Origin: an uncultured Acetatifactor sp.
Lineage (GTDB): Bacteria > Bacillota > Clostridia > Lachnospirales > Lachnospiraceae
Assembly (NCBI GenBank): GCA_910585805.1
Contig: CAJUFB010000006.1
Span: 1-64,000, forward strand
Reading direction: 5' to 3'
Length of the DNA stretch: 64,000 nt
Under the pieces are notes generated by a model that had not been told where the DNA came from, did not search any database, and worked only from the letters and a program-made list of their open reading frames with translations. A program made the translations under genes and the position numbers. Positions 34,520-43,039 of the stretch are shown piece after piece. Position 1 is the first letter of the stretch. Each line of letters starts with the position of its first letter.

Positions 34520-35890
34520 ATGGAGAAGGAACAGTCAAAAAAATATGAGATAGACATGTGCAACGGCCCGCTTTTAGGTAAAATCATGATATTCTATATC
34601 CCCTTGATGCTGTCGGGAATCCTGCAGCTTCTTTTTAACGCGGCGGATATCGTGGTGGTGGGGCGTTTTGCCGGGAATGAGGCTCTGGCGGCGGTTGGCT
34701 CCACCAGTTCTCTGACTAATCTGATCGTAAATCTCTTTATCGGACTTTCGGTGGGAGCCAATGTGCTTGTAGCCAGATTTTATGGGGCGAAGCAGGACGA
34801 AGAGCTGAAAGAGACGGTGCAGACAGCGATTGGCACTGCCGTAGCCGGGGGTGTCATTTTAATTTTTCTGGGATTCTTCCTTTCGAAACCTGCGCTTGGC
34901 TGGATGGGGACGCCGGAGGATGTAATAAATCATTCCGTACTTTATATGCGGATTTATTTTGCCGGTATGCCGTTTATGATGGTCTATAATTTCGGAAGTG
35001 CCGTCCTGCGGGCTGTAGGAGATACCAAAAGGCCTCTCTATTATCTGCTGATAGCGGGAGTAGCGAATGTAGTACTGAATCTGATTTTTGTGATTACCTT
35101 TTCAATGGGTGTGGCAGGGGTTGCCACGGCGACAGTGGTTTCCCAGGCAATTTCCGCGGCACTGGTGGTACGGTGCCTGATACGTACTGACAGCGCCTAC
35201 CGGCTGGAACTGCAGGGAATCAGGATTGTGCCTGATAAGCTGCTCAAGATGGTTCAGATAGGTGTCCCGGCGGGAATGCAGGGTGCGCTTTTTTCCATTT
35301 CCAATGTGCTTATCCAGTCCTCGGTGAACAGCTTCGGCTCTGTTGCCATGGCGGGAAATACGGCTGCCAGTAATATAGAGGGCTTTGTATACACGGCCAT
35401 GAATGCCTTTCATCAGGCTGCCATCAGCTTCAGCGGCCAGAACTATGGTGCCCGGAAGTATAAGCGAATTCGGAAAGTATTGTTGATATGTGAAGTGATG
35501 GTAGTAGTTGTGGGCGCATTGATGGGGAATGTGGCATATCTGTTCGGAGGAACTCTGCTGAAGTTGTATACCGTAGATCCGGAGGTTATCGAATACGGCA
35601 TCCTGCGTATGCGTATTATCTGTACACCGTACTTTTTATGTGGTATGATGGATGTGGCTGTGGGGGCGCTGCGTGGAATGGGATATGCCATTATGCCCAT
35701 GCTGGTGTCACTGACAGGGGCATGTCTGCTGCGGGTGGTCTGGATTTATACCATTTTTCAGAGCTATCGCACACTGGAATGTCTGTATTTTTCCTATCCC
35801 ATCAGCTGGGGGCTGACCTTTGCGGTGCATCTGGTGTGTTTTGTGATTGTGTTCCGGAAGCTGTTGAAGAAGGACCCGGGAATCGAATGA
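34520..35890 (+). CDS. MATE-family efflux transporter (second copy)
   Basis: A 456-residue polytopic protein with about 12 hydrophobic segments. MATE marks include NAADIVVVGRFAGNEALAAVG near the N-terminus, LSVGANVLVARFYGA, FNFGSAVLRAVGDTKRP-like motifs in the first half, and SGQNYGARKYKRI and GALRGMGYA in the second. It is closer to the DinF/NorM-like clostridial branch than the first MATE gene here. The start at 34520 matches the family; 34490 is also open. No regulator gene is adjacent. The exported substrate is unknown. Confidence 0.92.
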   Translation: MEKEQSKKYEIDMCNGPLLGKIMIFYIPLMLSGILQLLFNAADIVVVGRFAGNEALAAVGSTSSLTNLIVNLFIGLSVGANVLVARFYGAKQDEELKETVQTAIGTAVAGGVILIFLGFFLSKPALGWMGTPEDVINHSVLYMRIYFAGMPFMMVYNFGSAVLRAVGDTKRPLYYLLIAGVANVVLNLIFVITFSMGVAGVATATVVSQAISAALVVRCLIRTDSAYRLELQGIRIVPDKLLKMVQIGVPAGMQGALFSISNVLIQSSVNSFGSVAMAGNTAASNIEGFVYTAMNAFHQAAISFSGQNYGARKYKRIRKVLLICEVMVVVVGALMGNVAYLFGGTLLKLYTVDPEVIEYGILRMRIICTPYFLCGMMDVAVGALRGMGYAIMPMLVSLTGACLLRVVWIYTIFQSYRTLECLYFSYPISWGLTFAVHLVCFVIVFRKLLKKDPGIE

Positions 35891-36200
35891 GCTCCCGGGC
35901 AGTTCCTTTATTACCTGTTCTCATGCAGGTTGGAGCAGCCGGGGACGGGATATGACGGAAGCCTGAGATACTGCCCTGCAAATACACATAATAAATACGC
36001 CGGCTTATCAGGCGGGACGCCAGGAATCCGGCCTGCAGAAACCCCATAGTATAGAGAAGTGACCCGGGGGCAGCCAGGGGAGCGGAAAGCGCCATCAGCC
36101 TTACGGGGGCTGCGGAACGGCGCATACAGGTCAACCGGAAACAGAAAACAGGGAAACAGTAACAGAAAACAGAGAAAGAATACTCAGGGAAGGGTGCAGT
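35891..36200. other. Intergenic region before ruvA
   Basis: A 310-base gap with no gene recognised. Near 36128-36178 there is an A-rich stretch with short CAGAAAACAG repeats. A GGGAAGGG ribosome site precedes ruvA. No clear promoter or terminator was found. Confidence 0.4.
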
Positions 36201-36812
36201 ATGATAGCATATGTAAAAGGAATCGTGGACGACATTGCCGAAGACAACGCCGTCATCGACGTGGGCGGTATGGGATATAACGTAAAAATTTCCGCGGATA
36301 CAGCGGCAAAGCTTCCCGGCATCGGAGAAAAGGTAAAACTGTATACCTACACCAATGTACGGGAAGATGCAATACAACTATACGGTTTTTTGTCTAAAAA
36401 TGATCTGGAGATATTCAAAAGATGCATTACGGTAAGCGGCATCGGACCAAAGGGCGCGCTTGCCATCCTCTCTGTTCTGGATGCGGATTCACTGCGTTTT
36501 GCCATTATGTCCGGGGATGTGAAAGCCATCACCAAAGCGCCGGGAATCGGCGCCAGGACAGCGGAGCGGCTGATTCTGGAACTGAAAGACAAGATTAAGA
36601 TAGACGATACCATAATCGGGAAAGAAATTGAGAGCGCCCGGGCTGCCAATGTCGGAACAGTGGACAGTCCCCAGAAGCAGGAAGCAGTGGAAGCGCTTGT
36701 ATCCCTTGGTTATGGAAATGCGGAGGCGGTGAAAGCAGTCAATTCCATCGAGGGCATCGAGACAATGGATTCCGGCACAGTGCTGAAGGCTGCTTTGAAG
36801 AAAATGTTCTGA
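36201..36812 (+). CDS. ruvA: Holliday junction helicase subunit RuvA
   Basis: A 203-residue RuvA that binds four-way junctions and loads RuvB for branch migration. The N-terminal OB domain (about 1-64) starts MIAYVKGIVDDI, and helix-hairpin-helix motifs lie in TVSGIGPKGALAIL and KAPGIGARTAERLILELKDK. The C-terminal domain (about 155-203) contains EAVEALVSLGY and ends LKKMF. Length is typical. ruvB lies 280 bases downstream, further than usual, with no clear gene between. Confidence 0.97.
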   Translation: MIAYVKGIVDDIAEDNAVIDVGGMGYNVKISADTAAKLPGIGEKVKLYTYTNVREDAIQLYGFLSKNDLEIFKRCITVSGIGPKGALAILSVLDADSLRFAIMSGDVKAITKAPGIGARTAERLILELKDKIKIDDTIIGKEIESARAANVGTVDSPQKQEAVEALVSLGYGNAEAVKAVNSIEGIETMDSGTVLKAALKKMF

Positions 36813-37092
36813 TGTCCTGACGGGAGACAACTGGCTGGCATCTGGAGGTATATGCGGGGTAGCTGAAGCATCCGGTGGAAGTACATGGTGATGAGAATGA
36901 ATTGTACTGGTCCGGCCTTGACGAAGATTTCTTCAATTTGAGCAGATATGCCGGAAGGGGAAATATCGGTCATATTCTGGAGGAGATACGGAGTGTCAGT
37001 CACCTGATATAAAGTACTGCAGGTTAATACATGATTGCATTGAAGCATTGCAGGGAAGCATAACAAATAAAAACAGATAAGGTTATAAAAAC

Positions 37093-38100
37093 ATGCCCAA
37101 GCGAATGATTGAGACAAATATTACCGAAGAGGATATTAAAATAGAAGGTTCCCTTCGGCCACAGAAACTGGATGACTACATCGGTCAATCCAAAGTAAAG
37201 GAAAATCTTAAGATATACATAGAAGCGGCGAAACTCCGGGGAGACGCACTGGACCATGTGCTTTTCTACGGGCCGCCCGGATTGGGGAAAACCACTCTGG
37301 CAGGCATCATTGCCAATGAGATGGGTACCCATTTAAAAGTGACCAGCGGCCCTGCCATTGAGAAGCCGGGAGAAATGGCGGCAATCCTCAATAATCTGGA
37401 GGAAGGCGACCTGCTTTTCGTGGATGAGATACACCGCCTGAACCGGCAGGTAGAAGAAGTGCTGTATCCGGCCATGGAGGATTATTGTATCGACATTATG
37501 ATCGGGAAAGGCTCCACGGCACGCTCCGTGCGTCTGGAACTGCCCAGATTTACTCTGGTGGGTGCTACCACCAGGGCAGGCCTTCTGACTGCGCCGCTGC
37601 GGGACAGATTCGGCATGATTTATCATATGGAATTCTATACGGTGGAAGAACTGCAGATGATTATTCTTCATTCTGCCAGAATTCTGGGAGTGGAAATCGA
37701 GCCGGGCGGTGCGCTTGAGATGGCGCGCAGAAGCCGGGGAACGCCCAGGCTTGCCAACCGTATCTTAAAGAGGGTGCGTGACTTTGCCCAGGTGAAGTAT
37801 GACGGCATCATTACGGAGGAAGTGGCTCGTACTGCCCTGGACCTGATGGATGTGGACAAGCTGGGACTGGATCATATCGACAGGAATATACTGCAGACCA
37901 TGATAGAGAAATTCGACGGCGGGCCTGTGGGACTGGATACCCTTGCCGCTGCCATCGGAGAGGATGCGGGAACCATAGAGGATGTCTACGAGCCGTATCT
38001 GATCAAAAACGGGCTTCTGAACCGTACCCCCAGGGGCAGAGTGGCCACGGAACTGGCATACCGGCATCTGGACTGCGGTACCTATAAGCAGAAAAGCTGA
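37093..38100 (+). CDS. ruvB: Holliday junction helicase subunit RuvB
   Basis: A 335-residue AAA+ motor for branch migration. Visible motifs are LRPQKLDDYIGQ, Walker A GPPGLGKTT (about 60-68), Walker B LLFVDEIHRL, sensor 1 VGATTR, the arginine finger region LRDRFG, and the winged helix with LKRVRDFAQV and TPRGRVAT. Full length. The ribosome site is weak (ATAAGG). ruvC is absent from the window. Confidence 0.98.
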   Translation: MPKRMIETNITEEDIKIEGSLRPQKLDDYIGQSKVKENLKIYIEAAKLRGDALDHVLFYGPPGLGKTTLAGIIANEMGTHLKVTSGPAIEKPGEMAAILNNLEEGDLLFVDEIHRLNRQVEEVLYPAMEDYCIDIMIGKGSTARSVRLELPRFTLVGATTRAGLLTAPLRDRFGMIYHMEFYTVEELQMIILHSARILGVEIEPGGALEMARRSRGTPRLANRILKRVRDFAQVKYDGIITEEVARTALDLMDVDKLGLDHIDRNILQTMIEKFDGGPVGLDTLAAAIGEDAGTIEDVYEPYLIKNGLLNRTPRGRVATELAYRHLDCGTYKQKS

Positions 38101-38126
38101 TTTCAGGGTGTCAACGGAATAAAGGC

Positions 38127-38155
38127 TTTACACTTTGAGAATTGGTTGTTATAAT
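38127..38155 (+). promoter_or_regulatory. Promoter upstream of iorAB
   Basis: TTTACA (38127-38132) and TATAAT (38150-38155) at 17-base spacing, beginning 26 bases after the ruvB stop. Transcription from here would pass a terminator-like hairpin at 38196-38240 and a second hairpin at 38298-38347 before iorA. Confidence 0.72.
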
Positions 38156-38195
38156 GAAAACATTGAAAAGAGCAATCTGTTAGGAATGATAAAGT

Positions 38196-38240
38196 AAGGT
38201 GTAAAGTCGTTCTTGAATTAATATGGCTTTACACCTTTTT
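38196..38240 (+). terminator. Terminator-like hairpin in the iorA leader
   Basis: AAGGTGTAAAG (38196-38206) pairs perfectly with CTTTACACCTT (38227-38237), followed by a T-run to 38240. Because it sits between the promoter and iorA, it could be an attenuator, or it could end a short RNA or the ruvB transcript. Confidence 0.75.
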
Positions 38241-38297
38241 GTTAAAAACAGCATATGCCTGTGCCTGATACGGCTGCAGACATATATGGAAAAAACA

Positions 38298-38347
38298 GCA
38301 GCAGTTCCGTCCGTTGCCTGGACTCCGGTGTCGTACGGAACTGCTGC
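38298..38347 (+). repeat. Perfect 13-base inverted repeat just before the iorA ribosome site
   Basis: GCAGCAGTTCCGT (38298-38310) and ACGGAACTGCTGC (38335-38347) enclose a 24-base loop. The hairpin ends 14 bases before the GGAGGAG ribosome site, so it may stabilise the 5' end of the mRNA or affect translation. Confidence 0.8.
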
Positions 38348-38371
38348 AGAACTGAGACAGGAGGAGCAAAC

Positions 38372-40117
38372 GTGTCAGAGAAGAGAATACTGCTTGGCAA
38401 CGAAGCCATAGCGAGAGGTGCCTATGAGGCGGGCGTAAAAGTATCGGCGGCTTATCCCGGCACACCCAGCACGGAAATCAGTGAGGCAATTGCAAAGTAC
38501 GATGAGGTTTATGCGGAGTGGTCCCCCAATGAGAAAGTGGCGGCAGAGGTGGCAATTGGCGCTTCCATCGCGGGAGCACGTTCCATGTGCTGCATGAAGC
38601 ATGTGGGGGTAAATGTGGCGGCGGACCCGCTTTTTACGGCAGCTTATACAGGCGTGGGCGGCGGTATGGTGGTAGTGGCGGCAGATGACCCCGGTATGTA
38701 CAGCTCTCAGAACGAGCAGGACAGCCGGATGGTGGCCAGAGCCGCCATGATTCCCGTACTGGAGCCGTCGGACAGTGCAGAGGCAAAGGAATTCACGAAA
38801 CGTGCATTCGAACTGAGCGAACGTTACGATACTCCCATGATGGTGCGCTCCACCACCAGGCTCTCCCATTCCCAGGGCATCGTGGATCTGGAAGAGCGGA
38901 CAGAGAGGGAAGTGCTTCCGTATGAACGAAATATCGCCAAATATGTGATGATGCCGGGGAATGCCATCAAAAGGCATGTGTTCGTGGAAGAGCGCATGAA
39001 AAAAATGGCGGAGGATGCCTGTACGCTGGATATAAACCGCACAGAATATCGGGATTTGTCCGTGGGCTTTATCACGAGTGGAATTCCGTATCAGTATGTA
39101 CGGGAGGCCATGCCGGATGCCAGCGTTCTGAAGCTTGGACTGGTGCATCCTCTTCCGAGAAAGCTGATAGAAGAATTTGCGTCGAAAGTAGATAAGCTGT
39201 ACATATTTGAGGAACTGGAGCCCGTGATTGAAGAACAGGTGAAATCCTGGGGCATTCAGAAGGCTGTGGGCAAGGAGATTTTCACGGTTCAGGGAGAGTA
39301 CAGCGCCGCCATGCTCAGGGAACGTGTTCTGGGCCGGGAATGCAGTATGGAAGCGGCTGCCCAGGTACCTGCCAGACCGCCTATTCTCTGTCCAGGCTGT
39401 CCTCACCGCAGCGTATATTCCGTGCTGAACCGGCTGAAGATTCATGCGGCGGGAGACATCGGCTGTTATACTCTCGGAGCGGTTGCGCCTCTGAGTGTGG
39501 TGGACTCCACCATCTGTATGGGCTCCAGCATCAGTACTCTGCATGGGATGGAGAAAGCACGAGGGAAGGAATATATCCGGAACTGGGTGGCAGTAATCGG
39601 AGATTCCACGTTTATGCATACAGGAATCAATTCCCTGATGAACATGGTGTACAACCAGTCCTGCGGGACGGTGGTAATCCTGGATAATTCCACTACCGGC
39701 ATGACGGGACATCAGGACCATGCGGCTACAGGCAAGACACTGAAAGGAGAGACGGTTCCGGCAATCGACATCACCCGGCTGTGCCGTTCCCTTGGAATCG
39801 AGCATGTATATGAAATCAGCGCCTTTGACCTGGACGGCCTCACGGAAGCTTTCCGCAGGGAGACACAGCGGGATGCGGTGTCGGTTATTATCACCAAGGC
39901 ACCCTGTGTACTGCTCAAGGGAGTCACATTCCCTGACAAGTGTGTGCCCATTCCGGAAAAATGTAAAAAATGCGGTGCATGCCTGCGTCCGGGCTGTCCC
40001 GCGCTGACCAGAAACGCGGATGGGACGATTTCTATCGACGAAACCATGTGCAATGGCTGCGGACTATGTGAAAAACTGTGTAAATTTGACGCCATAGAGA
40101 CGAGACGGAAGGCGTGA
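38372..40117 (+). CDS. iorA: Indolepyruvate:ferredoxin oxidoreductase, alpha subunit
   Basis: A 581-residue TPP enzyme that oxidatively decarboxylates aryl-pyruvates, from Trp, Tyr or Phe catabolism, to aryl-acetyl-CoA while reducing ferredoxin. It begins SEKRILLGNEAIARGAYEAG. The TPP part has GDIGCYTLG, MGSSISTLHGME and GDSTFMHTG. The C-terminus carries two 4Fe-4S motifs, CKKCGACLRPGCP and CNGCGLCEKLC. The GTG at 38372 with GGAGGAG is taken as the start because the family begins here. iorB follows after 118 bases. It probably contributes to aromatic amino-acid fermentation. Confidence 0.95.
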   Translation: MSEKRILLGNEAIARGAYEAGVKVSAAYPGTPSTEISEAIAKYDEVYAEWSPNEKVAAEVAIGASIAGARSMCCMKHVGVNVAADPLFTAAYTGVGGGMVVVAADDPGMYSSQNEQDSRMVARAAMIPVLEPSDSAEAKEFTKRAFELSERYDTPMMVRSTTRLSHSQGIVDLEERTEREVLPYERNIAKYVMMPGNAIKRHVFVEERMKKMAEDACTLDINRTEYRDLSVGFITSGIPYQYVREAMPDASVLKLGLVHPLPRKLIEEFASKVDKLYIFEELEPVIEEQVKSWGIQKAVGKEIFTVQGEYSAAMLRERVLGRECSMEAAAQVPARPPILCPGCPHRSVYSVLNRLKIHAAGDIGCYTLGAVAPLSVVDSTICMGSSISTLHGMEKARGKEYIRNWVAVIGDSTFMHTGINSLMNMVYNQSCGTVVILDNSTTGMTGHQDHAATGKTLKGETVPAIDITRLCRSLGIEHVYEISAFDLDGLTEAFRRETQRDAVSVIITKAPCVLLKGVTFPDKCVPIPEKCKKCGACLRPGCPALTRNADGTISIDETMCNGCGLCEKLCKFDAIETRRKA

Positions 40118-40235
40118 TGTACCGAAGGTTTATCCTTTCGTTCTGTTGTGCAGCGGTTTCATTAGAGATAAAGTTTCGAAGAGGATTTATCCTTTAGATC
40201 CGTCGCGCAGCGACTAAATTAGGAGGATTGTACGC

Positions 40236-40817
40236 ATGAGCGTGAAAAATATAATGATTGTAGGCGTAGGCGGACAGGGCACGCTCCTGACCAGCCGGAT
40301 ACTGGGAAATCTGGCGATTCACGGAGAATATGATGTGAAGCTGTCCGAGGTTCACGGAATGGCCCAGCGGGGAGGCAGTGTGGTGACCTTTGTGCGGTAT
40401 GGGGAGCAGGTGGCGGAGCCGATCGTGGAGGAGGGCTGTGCCGATGTGCTGATTGCATTTGAACGACTGGAGGCGCTGCGCTATCTGCATTTTCTGAAAA
40501 AAGACGGTGTGGCCATCGTCAATGACTGGCGCATTGATCCTATCACGGTGGTGACGGGAGCTGCTGCGTATCCGGAGAACATACTGGATACCCTGCGGGC
40601 CGCAAGAAAAACCGTTGTGGTGGAGGCCACCAGGACAGCTCTGGAAATGGGCGCTCCCAAAGCCTTTAATGTAGTGGTTTTAGGCGCGGCTGCCAGATAT
40701 ATAGGCTTCGACAGGGAAGCATGGCTTGAGGTATTGGAAAAGACCGTTCCGCCTAAGACCGTGGAGATAAACCGCAAAGCTTTTGAGGCGGGATATCTGA
40801 TGGAAACGGCAGGATAA
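40236..40817 (+). CDS. iorB: Indolepyruvate:ferredoxin oxidoreductase, beta subunit
   Basis: A 193-residue gamma-domain partner of IorA. It starts with NIMIVGVGGQGTLLTSRIL, and SEVHGMAQRGGSVVTFVRYG is diagnostic. An AGGAGG site precedes the ATG. The gap after iorA holds two imperfect copies of a TTTATCCTTT...GCAGCG sequence of unknown meaning. The likely terminator is the long hairpin at 40969-41066. Confidence 0.95.
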   Translation: MSVKNIMIVGVGGQGTLLTSRILGNLAIHGEYDVKLSEVHGMAQRGGSVVTFVRYGEQVAEPIVEEGCADVLIAFERLEALRYLHFLKKDGVAIVNDWRIDPITVVTGAAAYPENILDTLRAARKTVVVEATRTALEMGAPKAFNVVVLGAAARYIGFDREAWLEVLEKTVPPKTVEINRKAFEAGYLMETAG

Positions 40818-40968
40818 GTATGAGAAATTTTGAGAACAAAATCTGCGGATAAGAGGGCAGGGAGCAAAAACCTCGAACGGTACCCCGGCAGCCGGGGCGG
40901 TGCAGAACGGTGGACCGGAACAGCACAGAAATAAGGAAATATGTAAATAAAGACGACTAAAAAGAGAG

Positions 40969-41066
40969 GCCGTCGGGAGATGACATTCGTATACTGTATA
41001 TGGTTGTAAGTATCCATATAACACAGTGTATATTGCAGGAATGCAGTCATCTCCCGACGGCTTTTT
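40969..41066 (+). terminator. Long hairpin with T-run after iorB
   Basis: Perfect 16-base arms GCCGTCGGGAGATGAC (40969-40984) and its complement (41046-41061), followed by TTTTT. The 61-base interior can fold further (ATATGG with CCATAT). It is larger than a usual terminator but has the right end. The remaining part of the 478-base gap before blaI has only the blaI promoter and operators. Confidence 0.7.
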
Positions 41067-41174
41067 GCGTGCCCCGGGCAGGTATATCCTGCTGTTTTGC
41101 AGGTTCAATCATCCGGCCAGGCCTGAATATGATGTCTATATGATGCCTGACCGGATATAATTTTCATTTTACCA

Positions 41175-41232
41175 TTGACATGATCGGACTATTGTGATAG
41201 TCTGTATATGACGTCAGACTATTGCGATAGTC
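41175..41232 (+). promoter_or_regulatory. blaI-2 promoter with two operator dyads
   Basis: TTGACA (41175-41180) and TAGTCT (41198-41203) are spaced 17 bases. Two 16-base dyads of the form GACTATTGNGATAGTC lie at 41187-41202, over the spacer and -10, and at 41217-41232, exactly 30 bases or three helix turns apart. This matches the layout at the first blaI, although the operator sequence is different. Confidence 0.78.
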
Positions 41233-41295
41233 CCATGTTCTTTTACCATATAGAATAAGGAACAAAAAGCAGAGAGATACAGGAAAGGAAAGTCT

Positions 41296-41655
41296 ATGAA
41301 TGGAAAACTTTTTGATTCAGAATTAAAGGTCATGGAAGTTCTGTGGGAGCAGGGGCCGAAATCTGCGAAAGATATCGTGGATGTTCTGTCCGCGCGTATC
41401 GGCTGGAACAAGAATACCACGTATACCGTCATCAAGAAGTGCATAGAGAAAGGGGCTGTGGAGCGTGGGGAGCCGGGCTTCGTCTGTACCCCTCTTGTCA
41501 CCAGGGATGAGGTGGCCCAAAGTGAGACGGAGCAGCTTATCGATAAAATGTTCGGCGGCTCCAGCGAATTGTTTTTTTCATCGTTTTTAAAAAATCAGGG
41601 TATATCGGAGGCGGAGGCCGCCCGGCTTGCCCGCATGATAGAGGAGGCGAAATAA
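41296..41655 (+). CDS. blaI: BlaI/MecI-family transcriptional repressor (second copy)
   Basis: A 119-residue winged-helix repressor, same length as the copy at 1192. It begins MNGKLFDSELKVMEVLWEQG and has NKNTTYTVIKKCIEKGAV. It should bind the two dyads just upstream and repress itself and the following M56 gene. An AGGAAAGG site precedes the ATG. The M56 gene starts directly at the stop codon. The partner sensor has lost its peptidase part, so the repressor may work constitutively or respond to another sensor. Confidence 0.92.
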   Translation: MNGKLFDSELKVMEVLWEQGPKSAKDIVDVLSARIGWNKNTTYTVIKKCIEKGAVERGEPGFVCTPLVTRDEVAQSETEQLIDKMFGGSSELFFSSFLKNQGISEAEAARLARMIEEAK

Positions 41656-42117
41656 ATGCTGCATTTTGGATTGAATATGCCGTTTTATTATATGGCGTTG
41701 TATGGAAGTATCATGATTGTAATTGTACTTTTGCTGCGGGCGTTTTTGAAGGAAAGACTGCCGAAATTTGTGTTTCCGGTGCTCTGGGGAGTGGTGCTTT
41801 TGCGGTTGCTGGTTCCCTTTTCCGTCAGCAGCCCTCTAAGCCTTCCGGTGCCGTCAGCTTCCATTTTAGCCGGCTTGTTTCCGGATAATCCGTTTCTGAA
41901 AAAAGCAGGAAACACTGCGATGGAACAGGTGGTTGCACATTATGATGCGTTTGTATCGGAGGGGATGAGCGAAGGCGCAGTCGGCACAGATGTCTCCATG
42001 GATAATTCAACTACATTTATTGAAGAAAGTACAGGAGTAGAAGAAGGCTCTGCGGACTTTCAGCTTCAGACGCAGAATATGAGTGTACAGCGGCGCTCGG
42101 GGAGGAATTCGGGGTAG
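41656..42117 (+). pseudogene. M56/BlaR1-like sensor, 5' part only
   Basis: This 153-codon frame starts at the blaI stop and has the N-terminal region of M56 sensors: two hydrophobic helices around LYGSIMIVIVLLLRAFLKERLPKF and PVLWGVVLLRLLVPFSVSS (each a partial quote of the segment). After about residue 75 it turns into hydrophilic sequence and ends at a TAG. No HExxH zinc site is present anywhere in this locus. The usual 300 or more residues with the peptidase domain are missing. An internal deletion followed by a frameshift is the likely cause; 3' fragments continue at 42093. Confidence 0.75.
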
Positions 42118-42522
42118 AAAAAGGGGCTTTTATCGTGGAACTGAAACTGTGCATGAGCAGGGAAGAGGTGGAAGCGGAATATGAACCCTGGGGACTTAGG
42201 AACTGCCGGAAAATAACCTACGCATTTTGTTTAGAGTAAACCTGATAAAATCTGTAGATACTGCAACAGACTTGCGTAGGTTATTTGGAGGCATTTCCTT
42301 ACACCGGGGACAGACGGATTCTGGCTCTATGAGGGACAGCAGATTCGTACATATGAGGATAAAATGCTGGGCTCCTATCAGTCCAGGACAGAAGGTGCAG
42401 CAGACATTTCCGTACAGAGAGACAGGCTGGGGAATATCACTTCCGTCACCGTATGGCGTGAGGGAGACAGGGAATATGATGAGCGTACCGGGCGGATAGA
42501 ACAGAACGGAAACATTTTCTAA
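42093..42522 (+). pseudogene. M56-linked 3' fragments, interrupted by a hairpin element
   Basis: Frames continue here in pieces. From 42093 the frame reads LGEEFGVEKGAFIVELKLCM and then EEVEAEYEPWGL, until a hairpin element at 42211-42286. After it, from about 42290, a frame reads PGTDGFWLYEGQQIRTY and ends NGNIF with a TAA at 42520. The DGFWLYEG type of segment is seen in C-terminal sensor parts of some clostridial M56 proteins. Together with the 5' part this is one decayed gene. The M56 origin of the tail is inferred from position. Confidence 0.55.
42211..42286. repeat. 76-base hairpin element inside the decayed M56 gene
   Basis: Perfect 14-base inverted ends (AAATAACCTACGCA at 42211-42224; complement at 42273-42286) around 48 bases. 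It is preceded by CTGCCGGA, similar to the TTGTCGGA that precedes the repeat after trpA, which also opens with AAAATAAC. The element splits an otherwise readable frame. Confidence 0.8.
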
Positions 42523-42672
42523 GGCATGACAGAGACTGCGTATTAATAAATGCGTTTATTCAGCCGATAAATAAGGTAAGATGTCCCGATGCGAAGGGAA
42601 CGGTTACTTCTACCAGGATTAGGGTGTGCCGTGGGTTCGACTCCCACATGCCGTGAAAGCGGCAGTCACCGG

Positions 42673-42708
42673 AGGCGGAGCATGCAAAAATACCGTTTCC
42701 GCCTTTTT
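42673..42708 (+). terminator. Intrinsic terminator
   Basis: AGGCGGA (42673-42679) and TCCGCCT (42698-42704) pair over 7 bases, followed by TTTT. It would end whatever is transcribed from the blaI-M56 locus or a short RNA covering the T-arm-like sequence. Confidence 0.65.
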
Positions 42709-42784
42709 CTCGGGGCATCTTTGTACCGGGTTGCCAATTTACGGTTGCTACAATTATTGGCTGTAATTATTTACCAAAAGAAAT

Positions 42785-42813
42785 TTTACAATAACCATAT
42801 TATGTGGTAAAAT
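42785..42813 (+). promoter_or_regulatory. Promoter for mutL
   Basis: TTTACA (42785-42790) and TAAAAT (42808-42813) spaced 17 bases, about 225 bases before mutL. Confidence 0.55.
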
Positions 42814-43039
42814 AAGGGCGTGTCCGCCAGATATGGTGTGGCGGCGCTCTTTTTTGCGCTTTTGCATTTTGTTCTTTCACAGGTCGGAACCCCGATGCCG
42901 GCAGCGCTCAGAAAGGAGAAGCCAGGGAAGGCTATCTGTCCGCAGGGAATATCCGGCTATTTGGAGCAAAGTGTTTTAGATGATTTGGGTGCCGGAGGCT
43001 TACCCTGCATCAGAAATATTTCGGAAGAGAGAAAAGAAC

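Larger units (their letters stand above)
42523..43039. other. Intergenic region before mutL: terminator, promoter and a tRNA T-arm look-alike
   Basis: No gene is recognised in this 517-base gap. GTGGG-TTCGACT-CCCAC at 42631-42647 has the form of a tRNA T-arm, but no matching acceptor, D or anticodon arms were found. A terminator (42673-42708) and a promoter (42785-42813) follow. Confidence 0.5.

Noticed and set aside
38375..39805. 476-codon open frame on the minus strand
   Set aside because: It is the shadow of iorA; no ribosome site or family motif.
42580..42655. Complete tRNA gene
   Set aside because: Only the T-arm can be drawn; no 5' acceptor strand complementary to ATGCCGT and no D or anticodon arm at the right distances.
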